Shown: in pieces, positions 1 through 8,089 of the stretch
Layout: each line of letters opens with the position of its first letter
Numbering within the stretch: position 1 is the first letter of the stretch
Source: Stephanodiscus triporus
Lineage: Eukaryota; Bacillariophyta; Thalassiosirophyceae; Thalassiosirales; Thalassiosiraceae
DNA length: 11,764 nt
Reading direction: 5' to 3'
Assembly (NCBI GenBank): GCA_036939755.1
Contig: JALLAZ010000827.1
Location: forward strand, 1 to 11,764
Notes under the pieces: generated by a model
The model's database searches: none
Told to the model about the DNA's origin: nothing
The model's input: only the letters and a program-made list of their open reading frames with translations
Made by a program: the position numbers and the translations under genes

Positions 1-39
1 CGATCGATATTGTGTATGGAACTTCCACTCTCTCTCTAG

Positions 40-95
40 ATAATAATATTAGGAGTATGAATTACCGTATTAGGTATCGTACTCCTAATTATTAT
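40..95. repeat. AT-rich inverted repeat upstream of the carboxypeptidase gene
   Basis: Left arm 40-57 (ATAATAATATTAGGAGTA) is the reverse complement of the right arm 80-95 (TACTCCTAATTATTAT) apart from two extra bases in the left arm. The 22-nt spacer holds a smaller TACC/GGTA pairing. It lies 79 bp before the start codon, so it could be a promoter element, a 5'-UTR hairpin, or the remnant of a small inverted-repeat element. No target-site duplication is obvious. Confidence 0.6.
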
Positions 96-173
96 GGTCT
101 CTCTGGAAGGGGAGGTGGAGGTGGAGTTTCTCCGGTAAACGCACACACCCACACTCCCAGTTGTCCACCAGCC

Positions 174-2755
174 ATGGTAGCATCTTGCCGTCAGCAGCTA
201 TTGCTATTCCCACTGGCGGCGATGGCAATATCATCCCAATCGGCTTTGACTATGACTACGCACCCGATGGCCAGAAGCAACGGCGATCATGAAAAATCGT
301 ATCAGCGTCTCGCACAACAACAGCAAACAAGAGACGAGCAATATGAAATCCTCACCTCCGCGGCGATACTAGACCGGATGCAAAAAATGGTGTCGAATTT
401 TCCCAACTTCGTTACGCTCACCACGACGCAGGAATGGTTTGGTCTTCCGCGTGCTGGTGAGTGTCAATGAATTAAGGGCGAATGTGCTTTGTTTTGGTAA
501 AAAGTCTTTTTGTGTCAGTTAGGTCCTATCAAATAATGCTTATTACCAATGTTCCCATCATGACAGGTAAAGACACCGACTGTCCCTTTGACAAGAATTA
601 CAAGGAACATGGCAAGGGCTGCAACAATTACGTTCTTATTATCCAAGACAAGGAGGCACACCCCGAGGATCCAGACTTGAAATTGGCAGGGGATTCAGAT
701 CCCGACCATTACATTAAGATCGAGGATTACTTCTTCCAAACACAGGCGGGTGGGCGAAGCGGGTGGAAGTACGTTCCCGACGTCTTCCTCTCGGGGGCAG
801 TCCACGGCAATGAGCGCGTGGGACCAACGTCGCTGTTGGAAATGTCGGAATTGCTCGTCGAGGCCGCGCACTGCGAATCGATGCCTCGCATGCGACTCAA
901 ACCCACCGACGACGGCAATACCACAGACGATGCCTCGGGGAAGATGTGGGAACAGGAGCTCGCCAATGCGAGGGCGTGCCGTCGGGATCTCGCGGACAAC
1001 AGGGGCGTTCCCTCACCGTACCGTCAGTGGCTCGCCCGACTTGTCTCGACCCGCCGGACTGTCGTCATCCCCACCGCGAACGCCCTTGGATATAGCCAGG
1101 ACGTGCGCGAGGAGGCCGGCATCGATCCCAACCGCGATTTTCCCTTCGACGTATCCCCGTCCGATTCCGACGATTGCATGCAGACCATCGCGGGGCGCAG
1201 CATCAACGAGCTGTTCCGGAGCCATCTTTTCCCCATCGGCCTGACGTTCCACGGCGGGATGGAGGTCATCGCGTACGAATGGGGCGCGCCGACTTACCTG
1301 AACAAGGACGCCCCCGACGCCGCCGCGCAGGATGCGATCGCATCGGCGTACTCGCGTTATGCGAATGGCTTCAGGGGTCACGTCCCATATGATTACGGCA
1401 CGATGAACGACAAGGTGTACTACGTCCGGGGGGGCATGGAGGATTGGGCGTTCGCGGGCAGCTGGGATCCCGAGCGGGTCGTCGAGTGCACGCCGAGGAC
1501 ATTCGGCGGCTATCCGCGCGACAAGACTAGGTACAACAATTCGACACTGAGGGCCTTCAACATGTTGATCGAAACGAGCAGTCCGAAGGCGCCCGACCGA
1601 TCCGAGTTGGGCACGCGAACTGATCCGTTGGTGAGCAGCGACGGCGGGAACAACGGACACATCGCCCGCAACTTGCGATTGGCGTTGGTTGCGATGGATG
1701 TCGTGGAGCCGTACGTTTCGATTCGTGGAGTGGAGGGTTTGGAATTTGATGATGATCTGATCCCTCAAGTCAATATACGGAGGTACAATGGCATTTCGGA
1801 TTACGTCGAGAATAGCAAGATAATATATGTGCCAAGTAGTGGTATTGGCAAGTCAGATGGTTCTATCAAAGTATCATGGACGGTGGGAGGGGCCTTCAAC
1901 ATCGACGATACCGAGTTGGTAGTGGGTCTTAGGGAATTCCTCCCGTCCAATCTTGCAGATGTTGAGGATGGGGTGTACCCCTCGGCGACAACTCTAAATG
2001 TGATCAACTCGAACAAATTCCATGTGGTGAGGCCCTCAATTACCGTGGGAAGGACGAGGTGGCACGTCGATGGACCCTATCCAACGACTTCCTCAAATGA
2101 TTCTGATAGTTTTTCCACCTTTCCAACTTTCGAGGCGACGGTTGATACGTCCAATTATCTGCCGACGTCGACCCTAGTAGTCTTCGCCAGGGCCAAGGTC
2201 GACAAAGATTGGCTTCAACAGTTTAAAGACGTCGCACCAACAGGCCTTGGACCTACCAGCCACATCGTCAATGCACGTAGGAATCCATCCTACCTTGCCT
2301 TGAATGCAGGCAAGGTCATTCGGGGCAAGGTAGACGATTGGTGGTACGCAAACCCCATCACTATCTTCATTGGCTCAGACAATCAAGGCACTGAAGCCGA
2401 GGTCAAGCTTCTGCATGAAGCTGAATCAAACGAGGCTCCACGGAGCGTGGACGGCAATCGCATAAAGGCAATTCACATTAATTCGCGTTTCAGCAATCTT
2501 TCCGGGGTGATGGAAGCTGTATCAGGAGGAGCGGCAGAAGCCGTAACGGGACCAGCGAGTGCGACAGCGAGCAGCCTGTATTCGCTAGGCATATTGCTCA
2601 TTTTGATTAATCTGTTCGCGCTTGCTATATTAGTACGGAGACGGCGACAAAAAAGATACGTCGAACGCATTACATCCGATGACAAGGAATTCGAAGTTAG
2701 CGTTGGACCCTACCATGATGACCCTGCGGAAGATACTGATAGGAGGTTGATCTAG
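174..2755 (+). CDS. Secreted, membrane-anchored zinc carboxypeptidase (M14 family), 2 exons
   Basis: Exons 174-456 and 567-2755 join in phase 1 (G|GT) to give 823 residues. The start at 174 (gccATGg context) opens directly into a signal peptide (about residues 1-24, hydrophobic QLLLFPLAAMAI). An earlier in-frame ATG at 12 would hide it behind an unconvincing leader. M14 metallopeptidase motifs are visible in order: the zinc pair HGNE (H174, E177), the substrate-binding NRDFP (N283, R284), the third zinc ligand FHGG (H323), and the catalytic Glu in LIETSSPKAP (E430). The HGG and IE(T/L)S style motifs resemble the regulatory N/E-type carboxypeptidases. About 320 residues without recognised motifs follow, then a transmembrane helix (about 765-784), a stop-transfer RRRRQKR and an acidic tail of about 39 residues. 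Inferred role: removal of C-terminal residues from peptides in the secretory route or at the cell surface. The family call is strong; the substrate is unknown. It converges on the kinase-like gene, 117 bp away. Confidence 0.88.
457..566 (+). other. Spliceosomal intron of the carboxypeptidase gene
   Basis: Donor GTGAGT at 457 and acceptor ATGACAG ending at 566; 110 bp, phase 1. Without removal the upstream frame stops at 468-470 (TGA). After removal the reading continues LPRAG-KDTDCPFD without a break. Confidence 0.85.
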
Positions 2756-2872
2756 AACCAGCGTTACCAAAACAGTGTTGAGATTGTCTGATGTATCGGC
2801 GATTCAATTTGGCGGCTCCAAGATGATTTAGATGTTAAGCTATCAAACCATAAAAATCCATACTACAAACAT

Positions 2873-4926
2873 TTATATTCTCATCGAGAAAAATTGATGA
2901 GAAAGCAACCCACTCGCTGAGACAAATTTTATCCCTCTGTCTTCGTCTTTGTACCAATTGCGCAGTCTCTCGCGAGACAAGAGGAGGTTCCCTAACAAAT
3001 CCCAACCAGCCCCATCCGCTTTGTCTAACAATTCCACTACGCTGTCCCATACCTCTTCATTGGCGCAATAATCACAGAACTGATCCATATCTCTTTCGAA
3101 AATTTCGGAGAATAACCTTTGCCACGTGTCATCGTCGGTGGCTGGCATCGGCGCAGTCAATGTTGCTGGCTCGGCAAGTGTCGTAAATAGTATGCCAAGG
3201 AACCTGTACAAGAAAATGAGAAACGATTGCTTAATTCTGTGTGAGACGCCTACCACCTTCACAATGATCAGCGATAGACTTACACGAAACCGAGGGCATG
3301 GAGATCTTCCGCCTTAGCGAATTCCGTCGCTGCAATGGCGATTCTATCATTCGCTACAACTTGATTCTCATACGAGTCAACCCCAGGAATGCCGAACATG
3401 CGCGAACGCACGCCGAACTCCTTTTCTTGCGCCGCATCCTCCGCGAGGGCGCTGAAGCCCCAATCCGTCAGCACTACGCGCAACCTCGAAATCACCACGG
3501 CGTATGGACTCGTCGCTTCTCCCTTGTCCTGACCGACGGAACTCAGCACGAAACTATTCCTCCCGATGCTGCGATGGACGATGCCCGCATCGTGCGCGGT
3601 CGCCACGGCGCCCATCATCCCCCTAAGCACCCCCTGCACAACGTATCGCGCTCGTTCACCGAACGGTGGGAGGGGAGGCGGCTCGACGACACCCCAGCCG
3701 AAGACGCCTCGCCTCGGCGGCAGCTTGGACCGTCTCACCATCGACGGCACGGCGTACGACGCGGCAGTAGACGTGCCGTGATAATCGAACACCAGCCACA
3801 CGCTGCCTGGACGTGGGGGCTTCACGCCCAGGGATTTGTACCACTCGTTGGGGTCCGAGTCCTCGTCGTCGTAGTAGTCGTTGAGATTCAACTCCCCGAG
3901 GAGAGAGGGGAATTGCGCCTTACGCGACGATTGCAGCTCGAGCAGCGATGTCAGGTTCTCGTCGTCCTCGCGCGTGGGGGTGTCCGTCAATCCGTCCACA
4001 TAACGTCTTCGGGCCGCTTCCATCCACTCGCCGTCTTCCATCCGCTTCAGCATGTCCCTGCCATCGTTGCCGTTATTCGTCCCCAGGCACTTCCTCAACC
4101 AGGCCGATTGCAATCGTCCTAGTCCCGCCTTCTCGGCCCTCGCAAGGGCGATCGCCTCGTCCCCGGAATACTCCTTGATCCATACCCTGGCGTCCAGTCC
4201 CCTCGACCTCAATTTCGCCCCCAGCGTCCCACCGACGAGCTGACCCCGAAACAGCCTTACGACGCCCCCGCTGCTCGACCTGGTCCGCGACGGCTGACTC
4301 GGGTCCATGGGACGCGGACTCACGGGGGTCCTGCGTCGTTCCTCTCCGTCGTCCGCGTCGACGTCGACTACGTAGTACTGCCAGTCGGTGACCCTGTCGA
4401 ATCCCGCCGATCCGGCGTAGTCGGAGAGGACTACGTCCGTCCCGAGGCCGAATTCGCGCGACGATGACCCGGCGAGGTCGCACGACGGGTCCTTGGCCGA
4501 TCTCGGGAGCGGTATGACGATCCTTCCCCCCTCCCCCACGCTATCGTCGTCGTCGAAATCCGGCAGTTCGGGCGGTTGACGGACCTCGTCGCCCTGGCGA
4601 ACGCCCGTCGCTCGCACATCCGAGGAAACGAATGACGACGATGGCGACGACGTTCCGCCACCGACCTCCCCTACGGACAGCCCCGAAAAGTCGTCGAAGA
4701 ATATCTCGCCCCCGTCCGAACCTTCGCCGTCGTCGTCGCCGCCGCCGCCGCCGCCGCGCCTCAGCGGACGAACGACGTCGACGCGATGGAAATTCGACCG
4801 GGACGACGACGACGACGACGACGACGACGATCGCCAACCGACGAACGCGCCGCCGCCGACGACGATGCCGCCGGGGCGCGAATGCGGGCAAAGCAGTGCG
4901 AGCGAGAGGCTCGGGAGGGGACGCAT
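2873..4926 (-). CDS. Kinase-fold protein lacking the catalytic Asp (putative pseudokinase), possibly plastid-targeted, 2 exons
   Basis: Exons 4926-3284 and 3203-2873 join in phase 2 (GT|G) to give 657 residues, reading ALGFV-FLGILF across the junction. The N-terminal 220 residues are low-complexity, with a short hydrophobic stretch (about 5-13) and a weak AF motif (GGGAFVG, A27-F28) that could be a plastid presequence. From about 223 a kinase fold is readable: VWIKEY with the beta-3 Lys (K251), AHDAGIVHRSIGRN where HRD is HRS (S453 replaces the catalytic Asp, while N457 is kept), and LTDWG where DFG is DWG (D488). An alpha-F-like EDLHALGF and a C-terminal GWDLLGNLL...SASGLLSHQFF, typical of kinase lobe ends, follow. 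Loss of the HRD Asp argues for a pseudokinase or an atypical enzyme. The WLVFDYHG stretch is loosely reminiscent of plastid STN-type kinases, but I cannot assign an orthologue. It shares a 357-bp divergent space with the isochorismatase-like gene. Confidence 0.78.
3204..3283 (-). other. Spliceosomal intron of the kinase-like gene
   Basis: On the minus strand the donor GTAAGT starts at 3283 and the acceptor TTGTACAG ends at 3204; 80 bp, phase 2. Read-through would stop at once (GTG TAA). Splicing restores Val and the kinase C-lobe. The overlapping GT two bases upstream would give the wrong frame. Confidence 0.88.
4729..4830. repeat. Trinucleotide microsatellites in the kinase-like gene's N-terminal coding region
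   Basis: Two near-perfect triplet tracts: GTC x3 followed by GCC x6 at 4729-4755, and a GAC-type run at 4801-4830. On the coding (minus) strand they encode a Gly/Asp tract and a ten-Ser run (residues 33-42, nine TCG codons and one TCC). Near-uniform codons suggest replication-slippage growth in a part of the protein that is not conserved. Confidence 0.85.
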
Positions 4927-5283
4927 CGCCGGGGTGATGCAACTTTAGTCTCCGTGATGATTAATGAAGAGTGGAGTTTCTACTCCGGAAACAGGACCTC
5001 CATGATTCTAACGGGGGACAAAATTCTCAGTCAGACTGAATGAAAAGGGAGGGGCGGGGTGGGCGAGATGACGAGCGAGGTGCGAAGGTTGGTTTCCCGC
5101 CATAACGTCCCTCCAAGCAAGAACCCTTCATTCAGAGAAAGACCCCCGTCGTCGTTGCGGCCGAACGAGTTTCTTCAATTACCCGGATGTAGGTCAAGTT
5201 AACACAAAACATAAAAACATCTTCATCATCAAATAAATAGTACACTCCTAACGATTATCCTCCTGAAAGGTAATCCCGTTCCC
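4927..5283. promoter_or_regulatory. Divergent intergenic space between the kinase-like and isochorismatase-like genes
   Basis: 357 bp between two divergent start codons, presumably holding both promoters. I see no gene here. Visible elements are a GC-box-like purine stretch (about 5045-5063), TTTCCCGCC at 5093-5101, which matches the E2F consensus TTTSSCGC, and an AT-rich tract near 5200-5240. All are consensus matches only, with no evidence of use. Confidence 0.4.
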
Positions 5284-6167
5284 ATGACTTTCAAGGTGCG
5301 TCCGCACATCATTTGGCGCTCTATGTTTGGTGGGTGGCGCTCACTTCCATTGTTTTGGGCGGCCTAGTTCGATGCACTTAAGACGGTCCAGTTTGTTGCA
5401 GTCGGTGGGGTGAGCAATCTACCCTAACTCGCATCTCGCTCTCCAGGATGGCGGAGTAACATCTTCATAGTAGCATCTTCCTCTCTTCCTTGCTTCTTGG
5501 ACTCGTTTTTGTCATTCTCCGCGTCCCTTGCACATTCTCACTGAACGCAATTCAAACAACGATATAGCTCAAGCCCGCCGAAACTGCACTTGTCCTCATC
5601 GAGTATCAAAACGAATTCACCACCGAGGGGGGCAAGCTTCACGATGCCGTCAAGGACTGCATGACATCCAACAACATGCTCGAAAATTCCTCCAGGGTCA
5701 TGTCCGACCTACGCGACAAGGGATGCCTGGTCGTGCACGTTCCTATCATGTTCGAGAAGGGTCACAGGGAGATCGGGGCCACGGTAGGTATCCTCGCGGG
5801 GATTCAGGCGGGGGGGAGTTTCGAGAGCGGCACCTTCGGCGCCGAGTTCCATCCCTCCATGACGCCCGATCCAGAGAAGGATATGGTCGTTAAAGGAAAG
5901 CTCGGCCTCTGTGGTTTCTTCTCTACCAACTTGGACTTCATCTTGCGTCAGAAGGGAATACAGAATGTGATCCTCGGGGGATTTTTGACGAACTGTTGCA
6001 TCGAGAGCACGATGAGAACTGCTTACGAGCACGGATACAACGTTTACACGTTGAAGGACTGTACGGCCGCCACGAGCGTGGAGGCGCATGCGTCTTCTTT
6101 CGAGCATAGTTTTGGCATGTTCTCGACGATTACGAACGCTGATGAGGTGAGGGCTGCTGTGGAGTAA
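5284..6167 (+). CDS. Isochorismatase-like cysteine hydrolase, 2 exons with a 12-nt first coding exon
   Basis: Exon 2 (5568-6167) is in frame from its first base, but an in-frame TAG abuts it and the first internal ATG (5661) would remove the conserved first strand. Joining the 12-nt exon 5284-5295 (ATG ACT TTC AAG, then GTGCGT) gives MTFK-LKPAETALVLIEYQN, a typical family start, for 203 residues, the usual length. Family features: first-strand acidic residue E16 in VLIEYQNEF (Asp in nicotinamidases), the Lys region VVKGKLG (K113 or K115), and the nucleophile Cys in GFLTNCCIEST (the second Cys, C148, aligns with the family Cys). The fold hydrolyses small amides or vinyl ethers (nicotinamide, isochorismate, biuret-like compounds); the substrate cannot be read here. 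No targeting signal is obvious, so probably cytosolic. It converges on the alpha/beta hydrolase gene, 132 bp away. Confidence 0.84.
5296..5567 (+). other. Phase-0 intron after a four-codon first exon
   Basis: Donor AAG|GTGCGT at 5296, acceptor ACGATATAG ending at 5567, with a pyrimidine-rich stretch at about 5470-5530. At 272 bp it is the longest intron in the window. The pairing is inferred from restoration of the conserved N-terminus; another upstream start exon cannot be fully excluded. Confidence 0.7.
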
Positions 6168-6181
6168 AGTTTGCATGAGTG

Positions 6182-6220
6182 CAGCATGCATCATAGCCTT
6201 ATTACTAAGAAGGCATGCTG
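6182..6220. repeat. Hairpin-forming inverted repeat between convergent genes
   Basis: CAGCATGC (6182-6189) and GCATGCTG (6213-6220) are perfect 8-bp arms around a 23-nt loop. It lies 14 bp after the isochorismatase-like stop and 79 bp from the opposing gene's stop, so either 3' UTR could carry it. A role in 3'-end formation is a guess. Confidence 0.55.
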
Positions 6221-6299
6221 GGGCGAGGGGCTCTCAGTTTCTGTTGGTCAACACGTAGATTAGTCTCATGCTGTGTAATGCAGCTAGTAGTTGAGTCGT

Positions 6300-7772
6300 C
6301 TATTGATCTCTCCTCCATTTTAGATAATAATCTTTGGACCAATAAAGCAAAGGGCTCAAACCAATCCAAGCACGATCATATCGAGGTTCCAACCCGTGCA
6401 ATTCTTCCGTCGGCTTCCCCACGTAACTATTTTTGATTTTTCCGTACATGTTCGTTTCTGGAAACACCTCACGGAGCAACTCAATCAAATTCAGCGAACC
6501 TCCGCAGGTTGAGGCATGTCCCGCCCCGGGCACAACATGCACGTATGCATTTCTAAATACCTCGGACGACAATCGATCTGCCTCCTCCAGGCTGGGCAAT
6601 GTTAAATCCAACTCTCCCACGACAATCATGGTGCGCAATTCTTGCGACACCTTCAACAGGGCGTATGTGTCGACGTCCCCCGAGGCTTCATCGGTCGAAG
6701 CGCGCGCCGATTGGAGCATTTCCAATCGATCTTCGAACACTCCACATCCCCATTCGAGCCATTCTTCCAACCTCCACTTTAGCGTTTCCTTGGGCATGAA
6801 CTTGAGTCGGCTGGGTAGGTCAAATGCCACTCGACCCATGTAGGCCTCTCGTTGGGGATCATTAATCACCGATGGCAAGCCCTTTGAGGTCAGAATGGCA
6901 ATCAGTTGTTGCATCGCTCGTCCTTCGTCCAAGAACATCGGCACGAGTTTCGTCAGTAACGCAAAGACATATTGTACATCTTTCAATGCCGGAAACAATG
7001 ACTGAGCATTGGCGACGGGCGGGCCAAGCTCGTAAAGGGGAGAACGCAAGTAGGAAGTGGCTGGATTCACGAGTACCAGCCCGCAGAGGTCGAGATAGTC
7101 CTTGTACGCTGGCCTGTTCAATTCCAGCGCGATCTCGGTGGCAAGAACGCCGCCGAACGATTCTCCCATGAGATACACCCCGCACGATTCTCCATCCTCG
7201 GCCCTACCATCCTCGCCTCTGCACTCTCTAAGCAGGTATTGAATTACTGCCTCCTTCAACTCCTCGAACGAAGAACGGTCTTCCATGTCCACCTTCATGG
7301 CGCGCACATCAAACTCTTCCCCCAAGGATGGGAATTGCAGGAAAGGTGCCAATATCGTGCCATCGAAGCCGGGCAGGTATAGCAACATCGGCTTCCGTCT
7401 GATCACGTATCTATTAGATTCTTCGTATTCCAACACGGCGGGCGGATAGCCATCTTCCAAGAGCGGCGAAACGAATTGTATGTGTCTATTGTTGTTTGTT
7501 TCGTTGATGACATCGCGCCGCCTTCGTCTTTCCATGATTTCGTCCTTGATGTCGAGTCGCCTGTCGAGGCTGCCGATGGCATTTTGGAATACTTCGCCCC
7601 AGGCGCTACTGGACGAAAAATGCAGACCCGACGGAGTGCCACGGTGGCGCGGTCGTGACGATAAAGGTACCTCCCGCACGAACGCGGCCGCCGCTGGCAT
7701 CCCATCGGGGTTTTCGGCCGCAGACGCCGCCACCAGCAGCAGGAACAGCAGTTGCGCGCGGGAGTTGCACAT
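6300..7772 (-). CDS. Plastid-targeted alpha/beta hydrolase, phytyl ester synthase/DGAT-like esterase type
   Basis: The chosen start at 7772 gives 490 residues. The frame is open to an ATG at 7883, but the start at 7772 places a hydrophobic signal peptide (AQLLFLLLVAASAA) at the N-terminus, followed by PAAAAFVREV (A30-F31), a plausible diatom AF-type plastid-entry motif; the longer version would bury it. The catalytic domain begins with LLYLPGFDGT, the oxyanion-loop motif I associate with plant phytyl ester synthases. It has the nucleophile elbow MGESFGG (S205), NPATSY, a probable acid in VGELDLTLP (D389) and the catalytic His in PGAGHAS (H419). The plant proteins carry a C-terminal acyltransferase-like domain; this protein stops soon after the hydrolase domain. 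Likely role: plastid lipid ester hydrolysis or acyl transfer (galactolipid, phytol or pigment esters); the substrate is not determinable. It is divergent from the plastid membrane-protein gene at 8090. Confidence 0.8.
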   Translation of the reverse strand: MCNSRAQLLFLLLVAASAAENPDGMPAAAAFVREVPLSSRPRHRGTPSGLHFSSSSAWGEVFQNAIGSLDRRLDIKDEIMERRRRRDVINETNNNRHIQFVSPLLEDGYPPAVLEYEESNRYVIRRKPMLLYLPGFDGTILAPFLQFPSLGEEFDVRAMKVDMEDRSSFEELKEAVIQYLLRECRGEDGRAEDGESCGVYLMGESFGGVLATEIALELNRPAYKDYLDLCGLVLVNPATSYLRSPLYELGPPVANAQSLFPALKDVQYVFALLTKLVPMFLDEGRAMQQLIAILTSKGLPSVINDPQREAYMGRVAFDLPSRLKFMPKETLKWRLEEWLEWGCGVFEDRLEMLQSARASTDEASGDVDTYALLKVSQELRTMIVVGELDLTLPSLEEADRLSSEVFRNAYVHVVPGAGHASTCGGSLNLIELLREVFPETNMYGKIKNSYVGKPTEELHGLEPRYDRAWIGLSPLLYWSKDYYLKWRRDQ

Positions 7773-8089
7773 CGCGTCGATCTCTCCGGCGAGAGCACTT
7801 CCAACTTCGAACAGTGGACAGTGTTCTTTTTGGGGCGTGTAAATGAGGCGATAGAGAGTACGATATCGTATGTCACTTTTCATCGCTGAATTTTTTTGTT
7901 GATGTTTGATGTTTGTCCTACTCTACGTCTGTCCCTCACCACAGATCCCAACCCTTCAACCTCCCGACGCGAGTCACGTATTCAAAACATTGAGTCACGC
8001 CGGTAAAGTTGCTCTTCGCTTCCCCGCCGGGCCGCGCAGACATCATACCATACGATATTCACGACATTCCTACCGAGCTAGGTAGAGAC
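7773..8089. promoter_or_regulatory. Divergent promoter region between two plastid-protein genes, with twin GAGTCACG sites
   Basis: 317 bp between the chosen starts at 7772 (-) and 8090 (+). GAGTCACG occurs at 7971-7978 and again at 7992-7999, exactly 21 bp apart (two helical turns). The second copy is the full TGAGTCA of AP-1/GCN4-type bZIP factors; the first continues into CACGTA, a G-box-like core. I see no gene or RNA here. If the hydrolase starts at 7883 the space shrinks to 206 bp and still contains both sites. Confidence 0.5.

Noticed and set aside
12..173. Upstream in-frame ATG at position 12 as the carboxypeptidase start
   Set aside because: It would add 54 residues across the inverted repeat and a poly-Gly stretch, masking the signal peptide that begins at 174.
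1013..1768. 251-codon minus-strand frame within the carboxypeptidase
   Set aside because: Antisense to catalytic motifs (NRDFP, FHGG, IETS) and without recognisable domains.
3298..4122. 274-codon plus-strand open frame opposite the kinase-like gene
   Set aside because: It lies wholly antisense to an exon with clear kinase motifs; its composition (Arg/His-rich) and lack of domains fit a shadow frame.
5661..6167. Start of the isochorismatase-like gene at ATG 5661
   Set aside because: It would delete the conserved first strand with the acidic catalytic residue, which is open in frame immediately upstream.
6341..6346. AATAAA as poly(A) signal of the isochorismatase-like gene
   Set aside because: It lies 174 bp past the stop inside the opposing coding sequence, and this hexamer is expected by chance in AT-rich DNA.
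7773..7883. N-terminal extension of the alpha/beta hydrolase to the ATG at 7883
   Set aside because: The extra 37 residues would bury the signal peptide and the AAAAF plastid motif; kept only as an alternative.
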